This document shows positions 15,489 through 24,907 of a DNA stretch of 64,000 nt, one piece after another. The position numbers and the translations under genes were made by a program. A model generated the notes under the pieces. That model was not told the origin of the DNA. It saw only the letters and a list, made by a program, of their open reading frames with translations, and ran no database searches. Source of the stretch: UBA6059 sp965227155 (GTDB lineage: Bacteria > Bacteroidota > Bacteroidia > Cytophagales > Cyclobacteriaceae); contig OZ245731.1 of NCBI GenBank assembly GCA_965227155.1, forward strand, positions 1,922,001-1,986,000, written 5' to 3'. The first letter of the stretch is position 1. Every line of letters starts with the position of its first letter.

Positions 15489-15697
15489 TTAAACTGCCAA
15501 TTTTTGAGTTTGTACAACATTCTGACCTCTCAGAAGGATATGGACTTTTCAATAAAGAAAAAGGCCTGAAGGCAATTTTTGGATTTAACAGTCTGGAGCT
15601 GAGCAACAAAAATGATTCGACAGGGATGAAACGGGTCTATCTGGGAACTTATAAAGAAACATTTCAGAAAGCTTTTGACAAAACCTTTATACACTGA
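15485..15697 (+). CDS. Small soluble protein, part 3 of a set of three
   Basis: ATG 15485 overlaps the stop of the preceding gene by four bases. The 70 residues (MIKLPIFEFVQHSDLSEGYG...) end FQKAFDKTFIH and have no signal peptide. The regular spacing with the two genes before suggests coupled expression. No family is recognised. Confidence 0.45.
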   Translation: MIKLPIFEFVQHSDLSEGYGLFNKEKGLKAIFGFNSLELSNKNDSTGMKRVYLGTYKETFQKAFDKTFIH

Positions 15698-15701
15698 TAC
15701 A

Positions 15702-16330
15702 TGAAGATAATATCCGCATTCCTTTTTTTCATTAAGCCTTCATTTGCAGAGCTATGCACAAAGCTCCTATACCGTAAATAACGATCAGGCTGCTTCGGCT
15801 CAATTCCAAAATTTACAGGAGGGGATCAATGCTGCTGCCGATGGAGATACCATCCATATAACAGGCAGTCCGATTTCCTATGGTGACGTCACCTTAGCCA
15901 AGAGACTGATCCTGATTGGGGCCGGATATTCTGATATCACTGGGTTTAAGTCTATCATTTCAAATCTAACACTGGAAACATCATCAGATAATGCCCCGCC
16001 GAGTGGATCCAGGGTAATGGGTCTTTATTTCATGGGAAAAATTGATGTATTTGAGAATCACATCATTTCGGATGTACTTGTTGCCAATTGCCAGAGATTA
16101 TACGTAAAGACAGGCACTAGAGTCGATGACCTCCTATCGTGGCTTTTTTAAGGAAATTAAATCATCGTATAAATACCATGCGATGACTCACGTCTTTGAT
16201 AATGGATCTGGCATTTGGTTCAAAATGCAGGAGCCAACCCTGATAGTTCCAAGGATCAGAAAGTTCACAAACTTCAGTATCTTTCAATAGTATCTGCTTC
16301 CACAGCCAACAGTTTCAATCTTAAAATCTC
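15702..16330 (+). pseudogene. Right-handed beta-helix secreted protein gene with frameshifts
   Basis: The start reads MKIISAFLFFIKPSFAE with a signal peptide, but its frame stops after 26 codons. The next frame takes over immediately (QSYAQSSYTVNNDQAASA, then LQEGINAAADGDTIHITG). It continues as a typical parallel beta-helix / pectin-lyase-like sequence to LLSWLF, where a stop ends it. Then a third frame resumes, with ALVQNAGANPD-like text near 16215. At least two frameshifts are needed to join these parts. The intact gene would encode a roughly 200-residue secreted repeat protein, possibly truncated from something longer. It ends just before the WD40-caspase gene. Confidence 0.65.
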
Positions 16331-16335
16331 CACCA

Positions 16336-19300
16336 ATGAAATACTTCCTGATTTCACTTCTAATTTTTTTCCATCTAAAAACCCTCGCTCAGGCAGGTGA
16401 AAACTTGGTCACACTTCAATCGAGGTTAGACGCTTTTACGATCTCGGATGATGGAAGTAACCTGATACTAGGTGACGGAAATATCATGATGAGTTTATGG
16501 AGCATTGAAAAGGCTGAGATCACTAAAAGCATTGCCTTAGGTAGCACGTCCAGTGGTCTATTTCATGAAATCAAGTCTGTAAATGATAAGATCATATCAG
16601 TACACACAAAAAATGGTATTCAAGTCATTTCGAGATCGACTGGGCAGATCCAAAAGCAAGTTCGTGTAGCAAATAACTTTTCGGCAGCAATATCAAATGA
16701 TGGATCAAAAGTCATAACAGCATCGCCAGTATTGATCGATTACTGGGATATTGGCACTAGTACTTCGGTAGATAAGTTCTGGGTCACGGGAGTTGGATCT
16801 ATTCGTTCACTTGATTTTTCTGGGGATGATTCAAAAATCATATGTGGGACTCGGAACGGTTTCATTCAAGTTTTTGATGTCGCATCGCACGATACCCTTT
16901 TTAATCAGCAAGTGCATCAAGACTGGGTCGAGGCCTGCTTCATTGATTTGGAGAGCCAGGAGATTATTTCGGCAGACAGGAAAGGAATAATCAAAATCAC
17001 GGATTTGAAATCGGGCAAGGAGAGGCGTTCTATCAATGCCGGAGAAGGAATCGATTTGACTCTAGCGATGGATATCAGTAAAGACTTTATAGCGATTGGA
17101 TTCTCAGGAAGCTCAAGTGTCGGAAAAGAAGAAGGTCTCAAAATATATAATAGATCGAATGGTGGTGAAGTATTAAATGTGCAAAAGGCTTCTTTGACCA
17201 AAGTAAGTCCTAAATCTGTTACCGCATTTGGCTACCCTAGAAATCTTCAATTTAGAGGAGAGCAGCTCTACTTCGATTTTAAGAATAGTGTTTGGTCACT
17301 TAACATGCCCGAGGTATTGAAAAATGGTTGGGAAATCAAAAGTCAAGAAGAAATAGCTGCAGCCCAGCCCCGAGAAAAGGTATTTACGGTTTCCAAACTA
17401 GAGGAAAGTTTAACTACTAGGAGTAACTCTGAGCAATATGAACTTAGGGTCAACGCAGGACATACCCGTGAGATAGTGAATTATACTATGGATCCTAGTG
17501 AAGAGTTTATTGTGACAAGTTCTCGGGACGGAAGTTTTCGTTTATGGTCATTGCAGACCGGAAGAGAATTACGTAATCTATTCAGTGAAGGGTATTCTGG
17601 GGAATATATAAAATGGATGAAGCTTTTTTCTAGCCATAAACTTCTGACTTTGATAGGTCCATCATTGACACTTTGGAACACGATTACAGGTGAGATGATC
17701 GATGAAATAAAGCTTGAAGATTATGTCAATGAATTGATTCGTGTAGATGTTACGGAAGATCTAAAATACCTTGTTGGACGAGAATTAGGTACTGGACCTA
17801 TTCGTGTTTGGTCTATTGAATCAGGGGAACTCATCTTTTCTTTCCAGGTTGATTTTGGAAGTGTTGAAACCGTTCGGTTTTTGAAAGAAGGCTCTATGTT
17901 AGCTGTAGGTTCTCGGGATGGATACTTGGCAGTGTATGATTATCTAAAAGGCCAGCAATTGTGGAAGGAAAAGATTTTTGAGGAATGGGTTCTTGAACTG
18001 ACAGGGGATAAAAATTTATTTGTTGTTAGTAGCCAAGGCCTAATTAAAAAATTAAGGATAAGTGATGGAAAACACATAGCAGAAATTAATGCAGGTGATG
18101 ATGTGAAGTTGTCTGATGCTTCAATGCTTTTGCATAATGACATACTCTTCTATTGTGCCCGAGGCAGCAATCGAGATGCAAAACAAGAGATTAGAGGTTG
18201 GAATAAGTCAACTTTTGGAGAAGAGATTTCAATTCCTTTCAAAGAGTTCGATTTTAGTGCCGTGGGAGGTGCTGGTAATCTTAGGGATACACCTGATAAT
18301 TTTAGCATATCCGAAGACGGAAAGAAGTTGCGCTTTGGATATAAATATGCTGTATGTGAGCTTGATCTAGAGACGCTTAGGACGGAAGTTCTTTTAAAGA
18401 GTAAAAGTGGTACGATATCCAATCTTTTGGCTCTGGATAAAGAAAATCCGTATTTATTCTATCAGGTAGATGACAGACTCGTGAGGTTTAGCATGGCGGA
18501 TCTGAGCTTTCTTCAAAGCAGTAATTCTAGTGGCGGGTTCAAAATTGCAAAGTCGGCAGATTATACACGTTTCACCACTGGTTATACGGTCTTTGATCAG
18601 GATTTTGAAATAAAGGATAGAATGCCAGGATATGCTTTGATGGGATCTGTCGCTATTTCCAGAGACAATGCTCAGCTCATATTTGGAGCACAGAGTTATT
18701 TTGGCCGAGGGGGAATCACCGCCTATGATTTGATTGCTGATGAAGTAATATCGGAGCATTTTGACGGGAAGGGTGTCTACAGCTTAGCTGTTTCTCCCGA
18801 TAATAGCCAATATATCTCGGGAAATTATCCTAAGGGAAATCTGTCTGTATGGGATATGTCAAATCATTCTAAGATTAGAGATATCAATTTGCCTGTAGAT
18901 TTTAATATGATCTCGGAAGCACGTTTCCAGTATTTTGCAGGTCAAGGAGTCTATTCGCCAACTGGAGGCAAGATTGCTGCAGCTAGTCCTAACTCAAAAT
19001 TGTACATGTTAGATGCCCAAACTTTTAAGCCTGAATACAGTTTACAGGTAGGGGCGAAAACGGAAGATATCCTTTTTAGTAAAGATGCTACCCGACTTGT
19101 TGTAAACTCGTCCAGAGGGTTGCAGGTATGGGATTTATCTTCTAGGAAGTTACAGCACAAGTTTCCCAGGCAAGATGGTCACAGCCCAAACTCTATCGAC
19201 CTTAGTTATGATGAGAAATATCTTTTTGCTGGCTATCCAAATGGTGCTGTTATTCTTTGGGATTTCGACTTAAAAGAGGCAAATCCCCTACTCACTATTC

Positions 19301-20751
19301 AAGGTCTAAAGAACAGTAAGGATTGGTTCATTTCCACAGACATAGGTGAATCTGGTAATAAGTACTTTGCTGCGTCCAAAAATGCTGCCAAAGATGTTTA
19401 CTATGTTAATGGAATGAAGACTTATGGATTTGATCAATTTGATTTACTGTACAACCGCCCAGATAAGGTTTTGAAAAAACTTGGCTATGCCAAAACAGAA
19501 ACAATCAAGGCCTTTGAAAATGCTTACGTAAAAAGATTACGAAAGATGGGTTTTTCCAATTCTCGTATGGCACAATACATAAACTATAAAGGTATTGATA
19601 AACTTGGTGCACCCTTGATTGAGCTAGATTCTAGTATCAATCAATATACAGAAACGGAAGAAACAAATATTACCATTCGAGCGAAAGCATCCGATCCAAA
19701 TGGTTATTCGCTCGACAGGCTTATGGTAAGTGTAAATGACGTGCCCTTGTATGGAAGTAGGGGAAGAGTACTTGATGTCCCGTCTGGAAGTGATTGGTCG
19801 GACGAGTTAAAAATCAACTTAACCCCAGGAAGGAATGTTATTGGAATTAAGGTCTTGAACGACCAGGGAGTCTTTTCATTTGAAGAGCTAATAGAAGTAC
19901 AGTGTTTAGCTGATTTTGAAAAGCCCTCTTTGTACCTGATAGCTATTGGTGCCTCAAAATATGACGATAGCCGATTTGATTTGACTTATGCAGAGAAAGA
20001 TGCTCAGGATCTTGCCGCACTATTGAAATCCAACGATCAATATGAGAAAGTAGAGTTACTAAGTTTTATTAATGAAGACGCTACGTCGGAAAATATCCTA
20101 GAGATTCAGGAACAACTCTTGAGCACCAAACCCTATGATCATGTTGTGGTATTCTATGCTGGACATGGTCTGTTGGATCAGAATTACGACTACTTCCTAT
20201 CGATGCATGATATGGATTTTAATAACCCCGCTAGCCGAGGGTTAGCATATGAAAATTTAGAGTCTTTAGTAGATGGTATCCCTGCCAGAAATAAGGTGCT
20301 GTTGATAGATGCTTGCCATTCGGGAGAGGTTGATAAAGATGAAATTCAACGTGCTAGTACACAAGTAGAAAAGATGCCAAATCTTACCTTTCGAGGAGAT
20401 TTTCAGGGATACACAACCAAATCGAATGAATTGGGATTATCAAATTCTTTTGAGCTTATGAAGCAGCTTTTCAATGATGTACGATCAGGAACCGGCTCAG
20501 AAGTCATTTCATCAGCTGGAGGAGTGGAATTTGCGCTGGAGTCTGATCAATGGAAAAATGGAGTTTTTACCTACAGTCTCTTGTATGGTATTAGCAGCAG
20601 AGCTGCTGATATGAATGCAGATGGCAAGGTCTACATTAGCGAACTGAAGGATTATATTTTCGATAGGGTAGTGGAGTTAACTAACGGCATGCAAAACCCG
20701 ACCAGTCGGAAAGAGAATCTTGAGAATGATTTTGTGATTTGGAAGTATTGA
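16336..20751 (+). CDS. Secreted WD40 repeat-caspase (peptidase C14) protein
   Basis: The 1471-residue protein has a signal peptide (KYFLISLLIFFHLKTLAQAG). Residues about 25-1040 are WD40-like beta-propeller repeats, with many copies of a W/I-[SD]-x-x-[ST]-G pattern such as FRLWSLQTGRELRNLF and QVWDLSSRKLQHKF; at least two propellers fit the length. An Ig-like linker follows (about 1095-1190, LKINLTPGRNVIGIKVLND). The C-terminal 280 residues are a caspase-like domain: LYLIAIGASKYDD, then VVVFYAGHGLLDQ with the catalytic His at about 1277 and LLIDACHSGEVD with the Cys at about 1327. Clan CD enzymes cut after basic or acidic residues, but specificity cannot be told here. The signal peptide puts it outside the cytoplasm, where the propellers would bind partners and activate or gate the protease. 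It is the last and largest gene of the run, before an IS remnant. Confidence 0.88.
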   Translation: MKYFLISLLIFFHLKTLAQAGENLVTLQSRLDAFTISDDGSNLILGDGNIMMSLWSIEKAEITKSIALGSTSSGLFHEIKSVNDKIISVHTKNGIQVISRSTGQIQKQVRVANNFSAAISNDGSKVITASPVLIDYWDIGTSTSVDKFWVTGVGSIRSLDFSGDDSKIICGTRNGFIQVFDVASHDTLFNQQVHQDWVEACFIDLESQEIISADRKGIIKITDLKSGKERRSINAGEGIDLTLAMDISKDFIAIGFSGSSSVGKEEGLKIYNRSNGGEVLNVQKASLTKVSPKSVTAFGYPRNLQFRGEQLYFDFKNSVWSLNMPEVLKNGWEIKSQEEIAAAQPREKVFTVSKLEESLTTRSNSEQYELRVNAGHTREIVNYTMDPSEEFIVTSSRDGSFRLWSLQTGRELRNLFSEGYSGEYIKWMKLFSSHKLLTLIGPSLTLWNTITGEMIDEIKLEDYVNELIRVDVTEDLKYLVGRELGTGPIRVWSIESGELIFSFQVDFGSVETVRFLKEGSMLAVGSRDGYLAVYDYLKGQQLWKEKIFEEWVLELTGDKNLFVVSSQGLIKKLRISDGKHIAEINAGDDVKLSDASMLLHNDILFYCARGSNRDAKQEIRGWNKSTFGEEISIPFKEFDFSAVGGAGNLRDTPDNFSISEDGKKLRFGYKYAVCELDLETLRTEVLLKSKSGTISNLLALDKENPYLFYQVDDRLVRFSMADLSFLQSSNSSGGFKIAKSADYTRFTTGYTVFDQDFEIKDRMPGYALMGSVAISRDNAQLIFGAQSYFGRGGITAYDLIADEVISEHFDGKGVYSLAVSPDNSQYISGNYPKGNLSVWDMSNHSKIRDINLPVDFNMISEARFQYFAGQGVYSPTGGKIAAASPNSKLYMLDAQTFKPEYSLQVGAKTEDILFSKDATRLVVNSSRGLQVWDLSSRKLQHKFPRQDGHSPNSIDLSYDEKYLFAGYPNGAVILWDFDLKEANPLLTIQGLKNSKDWFISTDIGESGNKYFAASKNAAKDVYYVNGMKTYGFDQFDLLYNRPDKVLKKLGYAKTETIKAFENAYVKRLRKMGFSNSRMAQYINYKGIDKLGAPLIELDSSINQYTETEETNITIRAKASDPNGYSLDRLMVSVNDVPLYGSRGRVLDVPSGSDWSDELKINLTPGRNVIGIKVLNDQGVFSFEELIEVQCLADFEKPSLYLIAIGASKYDDSRFDLTYAEKDAQDLAALLKSNDQYEKVELLSFINEDATSENILEIQEQLLSTKPYDHVVVFYAGHGLLDQNYDYFLSMHDMDFNNPASRGLAYENLESLVDGIPARNKVLLIDACHSGEVDKDEIQRASTQVEKMPNLTFRGDFQGYTTKSNELGLSNSFELMKQLFNDVRSGTGSEVISSAGGVEFALESDQWKNGVFTYSLLYGISSRAADMNADGKVYISELKDYIFDRVVELTNGMQNPTSRKENLENDFVIWKY

Positions 20752-20819
20752 TTTGAAAGTTTACTTAAAACGTCCGTTTGTCGTTCCTGAAATTGATCGA
20801 AGTAAAAATTACTAAATAA

Positions 20820-20836
20820 CCTGAATTCGATGTAAG
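20820..20836 (+). repeat. Left terminal inverted repeat of the IS982-like element
   Basis: CCTGAATTCGATGTAAG at this end matches the reverse complement of 21829-21845 at 16 of 17 positions (A versus G at the sixth base). Confidence 0.75.
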
Positions 20837-20844
20837 GTTAGGGA

Positions 20845-21778
20845 TCACAATGGCAAAATGAGTTGTTTAGTACCAGTAAAGTTGAATTTGAGAGAAGGCT
20901 TTTTCTCGGAAAAGTTATAAGCGTTGAGAGCGGAAAAGATGTTGTTAAAGAAGTTGGACTGGCTTCTGTGTCTAGAGTGTTCTATCTGAAAGATATTTTT
21001 GAGTTGGTCGATGATAGTCTCGCAGATAGCCCTTTTACGAATCAATATGGCATCCATGGCCGGAGTGATTACTTTTGATTTCATGTTTCGTTTGAGTTTA
21101 GTAACAAGGTGTACATGCCTGAAAAAGAGTTGTGAAAACAGCTGCTTGCTGATATAGCCTTTGTCACCGAAAAGCTTTCCAAAAAGCTTCTTGAAGAAGC
21201 CTTCCATCCGCAGGGGCTTCCTATCGTCTACATTCCTTGGAGTAAGCATAAAATCAACAATTTCACCAGTTTCAGAGGTGATGATGTGTATTAAAACCAT
21301 AAAACCACCCAATAGAACAGTGCCCTCTTGTGGCCAACCCCCCAAATACTTTATGATAGTGGATGCGCTTATTGTGACAAACCCTCAGTGGAGTGCTGTC
21401 AATAAAGCTGATGCCGGTACAATCACCTGTAGCCATGCTCTTCAAGTAAATGGCAAGTGGCAACAGACTATCCCTCTTCAATTCGACCATTCGGTTGTAG
21501 CTAACCAAATTGGGGAAATATGAACGAAGAAGATGAGTCACATAGCCTTTGTAAAAGGTCTTGAAATTGCGATACCCAGAGAAATGGAACTATACCTGAA
21601 GGGTCATGATCTCCGATAAATGCAATTTAGATGGACGCTGGCGCTTTTTGCTAATTATTAACCCTTTTTGATAAACAGGTAAGAAATCTTGGCAGAAATC
21701 GTCAATAGAGCAGAATATCTGAGTAATTTTATGAGAGGATAGCATGGGTTGGTATTTAGTTATCTTATTGATAATCAA
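20845..21778 (-). pseudogene. IS982-family transposase, broken by a stop and a frameshift
   Basis: The N-terminal part (KITQIFCSIDDFCQDFLPVY, LSEIMTLQV) is followed by an in-frame TAG near 21599, then FHFSGYRNFKTFYKGYVTHL in the same frame. The central DDE part reads IDSTPLRVCHNKRIHYHKVF with GHCSIGWFYGF, after which the frame shifts near 21290. It then continues SETGEIVDFMLTPRNVDDRK, LFGDKGYISKQLF and ETIIDQLKNIFQIEHSRHR. All are hallmark IS982 blocks, including the first D of the triad and the terminal E in the ETI motif. The enzyme cannot be produced as it stands. The element is old enough to have acquired two lesions but not to have lost its ends. Confidence 0.85.
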
Positions 21779-21828
21779 AATTTTAATATACTAAATATCA
21801 CCTGCTTATCCTTCTATAAGCTTCAATT

Positions 21829-21845
21829 CTTACATCGAACTCAGG
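21829..21845 (+). repeat. Right terminal inverted repeat of the IS982-like element
   Basis: CTTACATCGAACTCAGG is the reverse complement of the left end with one mismatch and marks the upstream end of the transposase gene. Confidence 0.75.
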
Positions 21846-21958
21846 TGAAGAAAATAAACTAGCCCACTACGAATGGTGCGATTTCTAGTAGCGGCCAGGA
21901 ATTCTGAAACCAGACTCATCAGCTCTTGTTCGCCAGAAAAATCCTACCTGCTTCTTAG

Positions 21959-22279
21959 CTACTCAATCACAACAGCAGTACCACTAGCGCTTACCATCAG
22001 CATGCCGCCGTTTTGCCCTACCGTTTCATAATCCAGATCTACTGCAATTACTGCATTGGCACCCATCTGTTGGGCCTTTTCCTGCATCTCCTGTACAGCA
22101 ATATCTTTAGCTTCCCGTAAGCCTCTTTCATAAGAACCGGATCGTCCTCCTACGATATCGGTAATACTGGCGAAAAAGTCTTTGACGAAGTTGGCACCGA
22201 TAATGGCCTCACCGGTAACCAGGCCATAATATTTCGTGATTCTTTTTCCTTCAATGTTGTTTGTTGTAGTCGTTAGCAT
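21959..22279 (-). CDS. YbjQ-family (DUF74) protein
   Basis: From ATG 22277-22279 the product (MLTTTTNNIEGKRITKYYGL) is 106 residues, the usual family length; the longer frame upstream only adds non-family residues. Recognisable features are EAIIGANFVKDFFASITDIV, GGRSGSYERGL, REAKDIAVQEMQEKA, and the end DLDYETVGQNGGMLMVSASG. YbjQ proteins are small beta-alpha proteins often labelled heavy-metal-binding; that role is not proven. A second, truncated copy of its last codons lies at 6139-6229. It starts 500 bases from the next gene, with a degenerate intergenic region between. Confidence 0.85.
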   Translation of the reverse strand: MLTTTTNNIEGKRITKYYGLVTGEAIIGANFVKDFFASITDIVGGRSGSYERGLREAKDIAVQEMQEKAQQMGANAVIAVDLDYETVGQNGGMLMVSASGTAVVIE

Positions 22280-22339
22280 TGTATTATTAAGTTTTTGTCC
22301 ATAGATGTTTATACTCCCTCCAATATGCTTTTGTTGCAA

Positions 22340-22784
22340 AGATTTTTTAAGAGCGGTCTGTAGTGAAGCATAGAAAAAAAATGGCGCTATATGAATTATA
22401 GTGGAGGGATTAAAACAATGTATTGTTGGTTTTGATGACTGGCCTTGTTCAATTTAGGTCTCTTATGGTGATGAAATTGGGTCACGAAATAAAACAGTCT
22501 GAGACGATGAGGGGGTAATCTAATTGCTGCAGTTAAGCAAAGATTTTAATTTTAAACAATTATATATCAGATGGTTACACCCCTCATCGGTGAGTTTTTT
22601 ATTTTGCCAATTTTAGCCATAAGAACCGTTAAGAAATGAACACAGCCACTCCGTGTCGGCTTGACTTTTTTGCTTCGTTTTTTTGTCAAGAAAAAAATGA
22701 AGGGCCTGCCCGGCCTAAGGGCAAATGGTCATCAGGGCAGTTAGTTTAAAGCCCACCCACACAATTTCACATTGAACCAAAAAA
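22340..22784. other. Intergenic region with a T-rich imperfect palindrome
   Basis: No coding frame is convincing. The sequence contains CTTGACTTTTTTGCTTCG and then TTTTTTTGTCAAG around 22659-22691, an inverted repeat whose arms CTTGAC and GTCAAG close a loop of T-rich sequence. I recognise this as resembling a repeat that recurs in Bacteroidota genomes and is often mis-annotated as coding, but I could not check this. A second inverted repeat, GATGAGGGG near 22507 and CCCCTCATC near 22577, is also present. It may hold promoter or terminator elements for the flanking genes. Confidence 0.4.
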
Positions 22785-24836
22785 TTAATTCGTGCTATCA
22801 GCGATAAGGCTAATGGCCTGTCCACCGCCTCGAGCAAGCTTGATTACGTGTGAGTCTCCTTTTTGAATTGTCTTGCTAGTGATTTCATAGCTCATGGGTT
22901 CCTCTTCAAAATCTGTAGTTTCAGCATCGGCATATATGGTAGCATTGTATACGACTCCTTCTTCCAGAAAGTCAAAATGGACAGTAAGCTCTCTACTATT
23001 TTCATCGGTAACCGCACCCACAAACCAATCATTGCCCTTATTACGAGCTATTGCGGCATAGTCTCCGATTTTCGCATCCAAAACTTTAAAAGTATCCCAG
23101 TCTACCGGCACATCTTGGATAAACTGGAATGCCGGGTGGCCATCGTAGTTTTCTGGTAAGTCAGAGGCCATTTGCACCGGGCTATAAATAACTACATATG
23201 AGGCGAGCTGATAAGCCAGAGTAGTAGGTGCCTGGGCATCCGATCCATAAGGCTCATAGTCCAGCTGGAAAATTCCAGGTGTATAATCTATGGGCCCGGC
23301 AAGCATTCTGGTAAATGGCACAATGGTGAGATGCTCAGGAGTGTTGCCGCCTCCCATTGGTGAATTGTACTCAGAACCGCGGATTGTTTCCCTGGCCATA
23401 AAATTAGGGAACTCCCTTCGCTTTCCTGTGGGCTTGATAGACTCATGGGCTAATATGCTGACCTTGTTTCTGGCTGCTGTTTCAATCACCCGCTCATAAT
23501 GGTTTACCATCCACTGGGAATGATGATACTCTCCCTCCGGTATTATATTGCCCACATATCCGGTTTTTACGGCGGGCACGCCTAGCTGACCATACATGGC
23601 AAAGGCAGTATCCATACGGGATTCATATTGGCTTACCGCAGCAGCTGTTTCATGATGACCAATCAGGGCTACACCTTTTTCTCTACCGTAGTTTACAACT
23701 TCACGGATATCAAAATCAGGATAAGGTGTAGTGAAATCAAAGGCATCATCTCGCTCTGGGGTTAGCCATACATCCCAGCCGGTATTCCAGCCTTCTACAA
23801 GTACTCCATCAAATCCATGTGCAGCAGCAAAATCCATTCTATCCTTTACTCGTTCTGTTGTAGCACCATGGTTGGGGCCTGCTTCCCAGGTATGTGTCCC
23901 CAGATGCATCTCCCACCAAACACCCATATATTTCATAGGCCTCACCCAGCTAATGTCACCAAGTGCATTTGGGTCATTGAGGTTAAGGGATAGCATGGAT
24001 TCGGTAAGGCCACCGGGACCATCCGCAATTTGAACCGTGCGCCATGGGCTCTCGAATGGTAAATCTACCTTTGCTGCATGGCCCAACCGATCCGATGGCG
24101 TGAGCTTACTAACGAGATTATCACCTTCAACTTTTAATATCATACCCGGGTAATTGGTAAGATCAGCCTCATGGATAGCCACATATACGCCATTTTCCAT
24201 CTCTATCGTCAATGGTGTATGGGCAGCCTTTAGCTCTTTTACCACCCTGAAACCCGTATTAATCTCTTCATATTTGGAAGCATCAATTGCACTTACTTTT
24301 GATTCTGAAAATAGGTATTCGTATGAATTGTAATCAGCAGGTATCCACCAGGCTGTTGGGTCACCGGTAACATTAAACTCTGTCATCTCATCTGCTAGCG
24401 TTATGGATTTGATGGTATCACTATCGTGAAAAATGTATCGAAAACCTACCCCGTCATTAAATGCTCTAAAGATGACAGATAGCTCTCTGTAGGGCTTGGC
24501 AACTTCCTTCATGCGGAGGGTCAGCTGCTTATAGTTATTGCTAATTTTTTTTATTTCTCCCCAGGGCTGCGTCCAGCTTTCGTTGGTGCTATCCACCTTG
24601 CTTGATATGAGAGAGAGCCCGATGAGGTCTTTTTGATCGATAAGATCAAACTGAATTGAGGAAGGTTCAATAATGGGTTCTCCTTTGTAAGCAATGGCAT
24701 ATTTCGGCAATCCACTTTCTATAGAAAAATTGACCTGAATCTGGCCGTTGGGCGAAGTGATTTCGGTTTGCATTACCTCCTGGCAGGACTGTAATGAAAA
24801 AACAGCGATGAGAGTTACTAGTAGCATTCGGTACAT
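22785..24836 (-). CDS. Glycoside hydrolase family 97 lipoprotein (alpha-glucosidase type)
   Basis: The 683-residue product has a lipoprotein signal (MLLVTLIAVFSLQSCQ), so it lies on the outer membrane or in the periplasm. An N-terminal beta-sandwich (about 25-290) precedes a TIM barrel with DGVLVEGWNTGWDVW, and a C-terminal beta domain closes the chain. GH97 enzymes come as inverting (glutamate base) and retaining (aspartate nucleophile) types. Here the VPAVKTGYVGN stretch has Gly at the retaining nucleophile position, while HESIKPTGKRREFPN and ARETIRGSEYNS keep the Glu residues of the inverting subgroup represented by SusB. I infer an inverting alpha-glucosidase acting on starch-like or other alpha-glucans. 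No SusCD partner genes are next to it. The assignment of catalytic residues is by motif. Confidence 0.88.
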   Translation of the reverse strand: MYRMLLVTLIAVFSLQSCQEVMQTEITSPNGQIQVNFSIESGLPKYAIAYKGEPIIEPSSIQFDLIDQKDLIGLSLISSKVDSTNESWTQPWGEIKKISNNYKQLTLRMKEVAKPYRELSVIFRAFNDGVGFRYIFHDSDTIKSITLADEMTEFNVTGDPTAWWIPADYNSYEYLFSESKVSAIDASKYEEINTGFRVVKELKAAHTPLTIEMENGVYVAIHEADLTNYPGMILKVEGDNLVSKLTPSDRLGHAAKVDLPFESPWRTVQIADGPGGLTESMLSLNLNDPNALGDISWVRPMKYMGVWWEMHLGTHTWEAGPNHGATTERVKDRMDFAAAHGFDGVLVEGWNTGWDVWLTPERDDAFDFTTPYPDFDIREVVNYGREKGVALIGHHETAAAVSQYESRMDTAFAMYGQLGVPAVKTGYVGNIIPEGEYHHSQWMVNHYERVIETAARNKVSILAHESIKPTGKRREFPNFMARETIRGSEYNSPMGGGNTPEHLTIVPFTRMLAGPIDYTPGIFQLDYEPYGSDAQAPTTLAYQLASYVVIYSPVQMASDLPENYDGHPAFQFIQDVPVDWDTFKVLDAKIGDYAAIARNKGNDWFVGAVTDENSRELTVHFDFLEEGVVYNATIYADAETTDFEEEPMSYEITSKTIQKGDSHVIKLARGGGQAISLIADSTN

Positions 24837-24907
24837 AAAAACGCTTAATTTCTGATTTTTAGCTTGTTATAGAAACAATGTAATAAATGTGAGGTTTACA
24901 AACTACT

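Larger units (their letters stand above)
20820..21845 (-). mobile_element. Decayed IS982-like insertion sequence
   Basis: The element is bounded by near-perfect 17-bp inverted repeats (CCTGARTTCGATGTAAG) at 20820-20836 and 21829-21845, giving a length of 1026 bases, typical for this family. Inside lies one transposase gene on the minus strand, broken by an amber codon and a frameshift. No clear target-site duplication is seen beside either end. It inserted after the WD40-caspase gene. Confidence 0.8.

Noticed and set aside
20752..20844. A short gene between the WD40-caspase and the IS
   Set aside because: The only frames are fragments that run into the IS end; no coding character was found.
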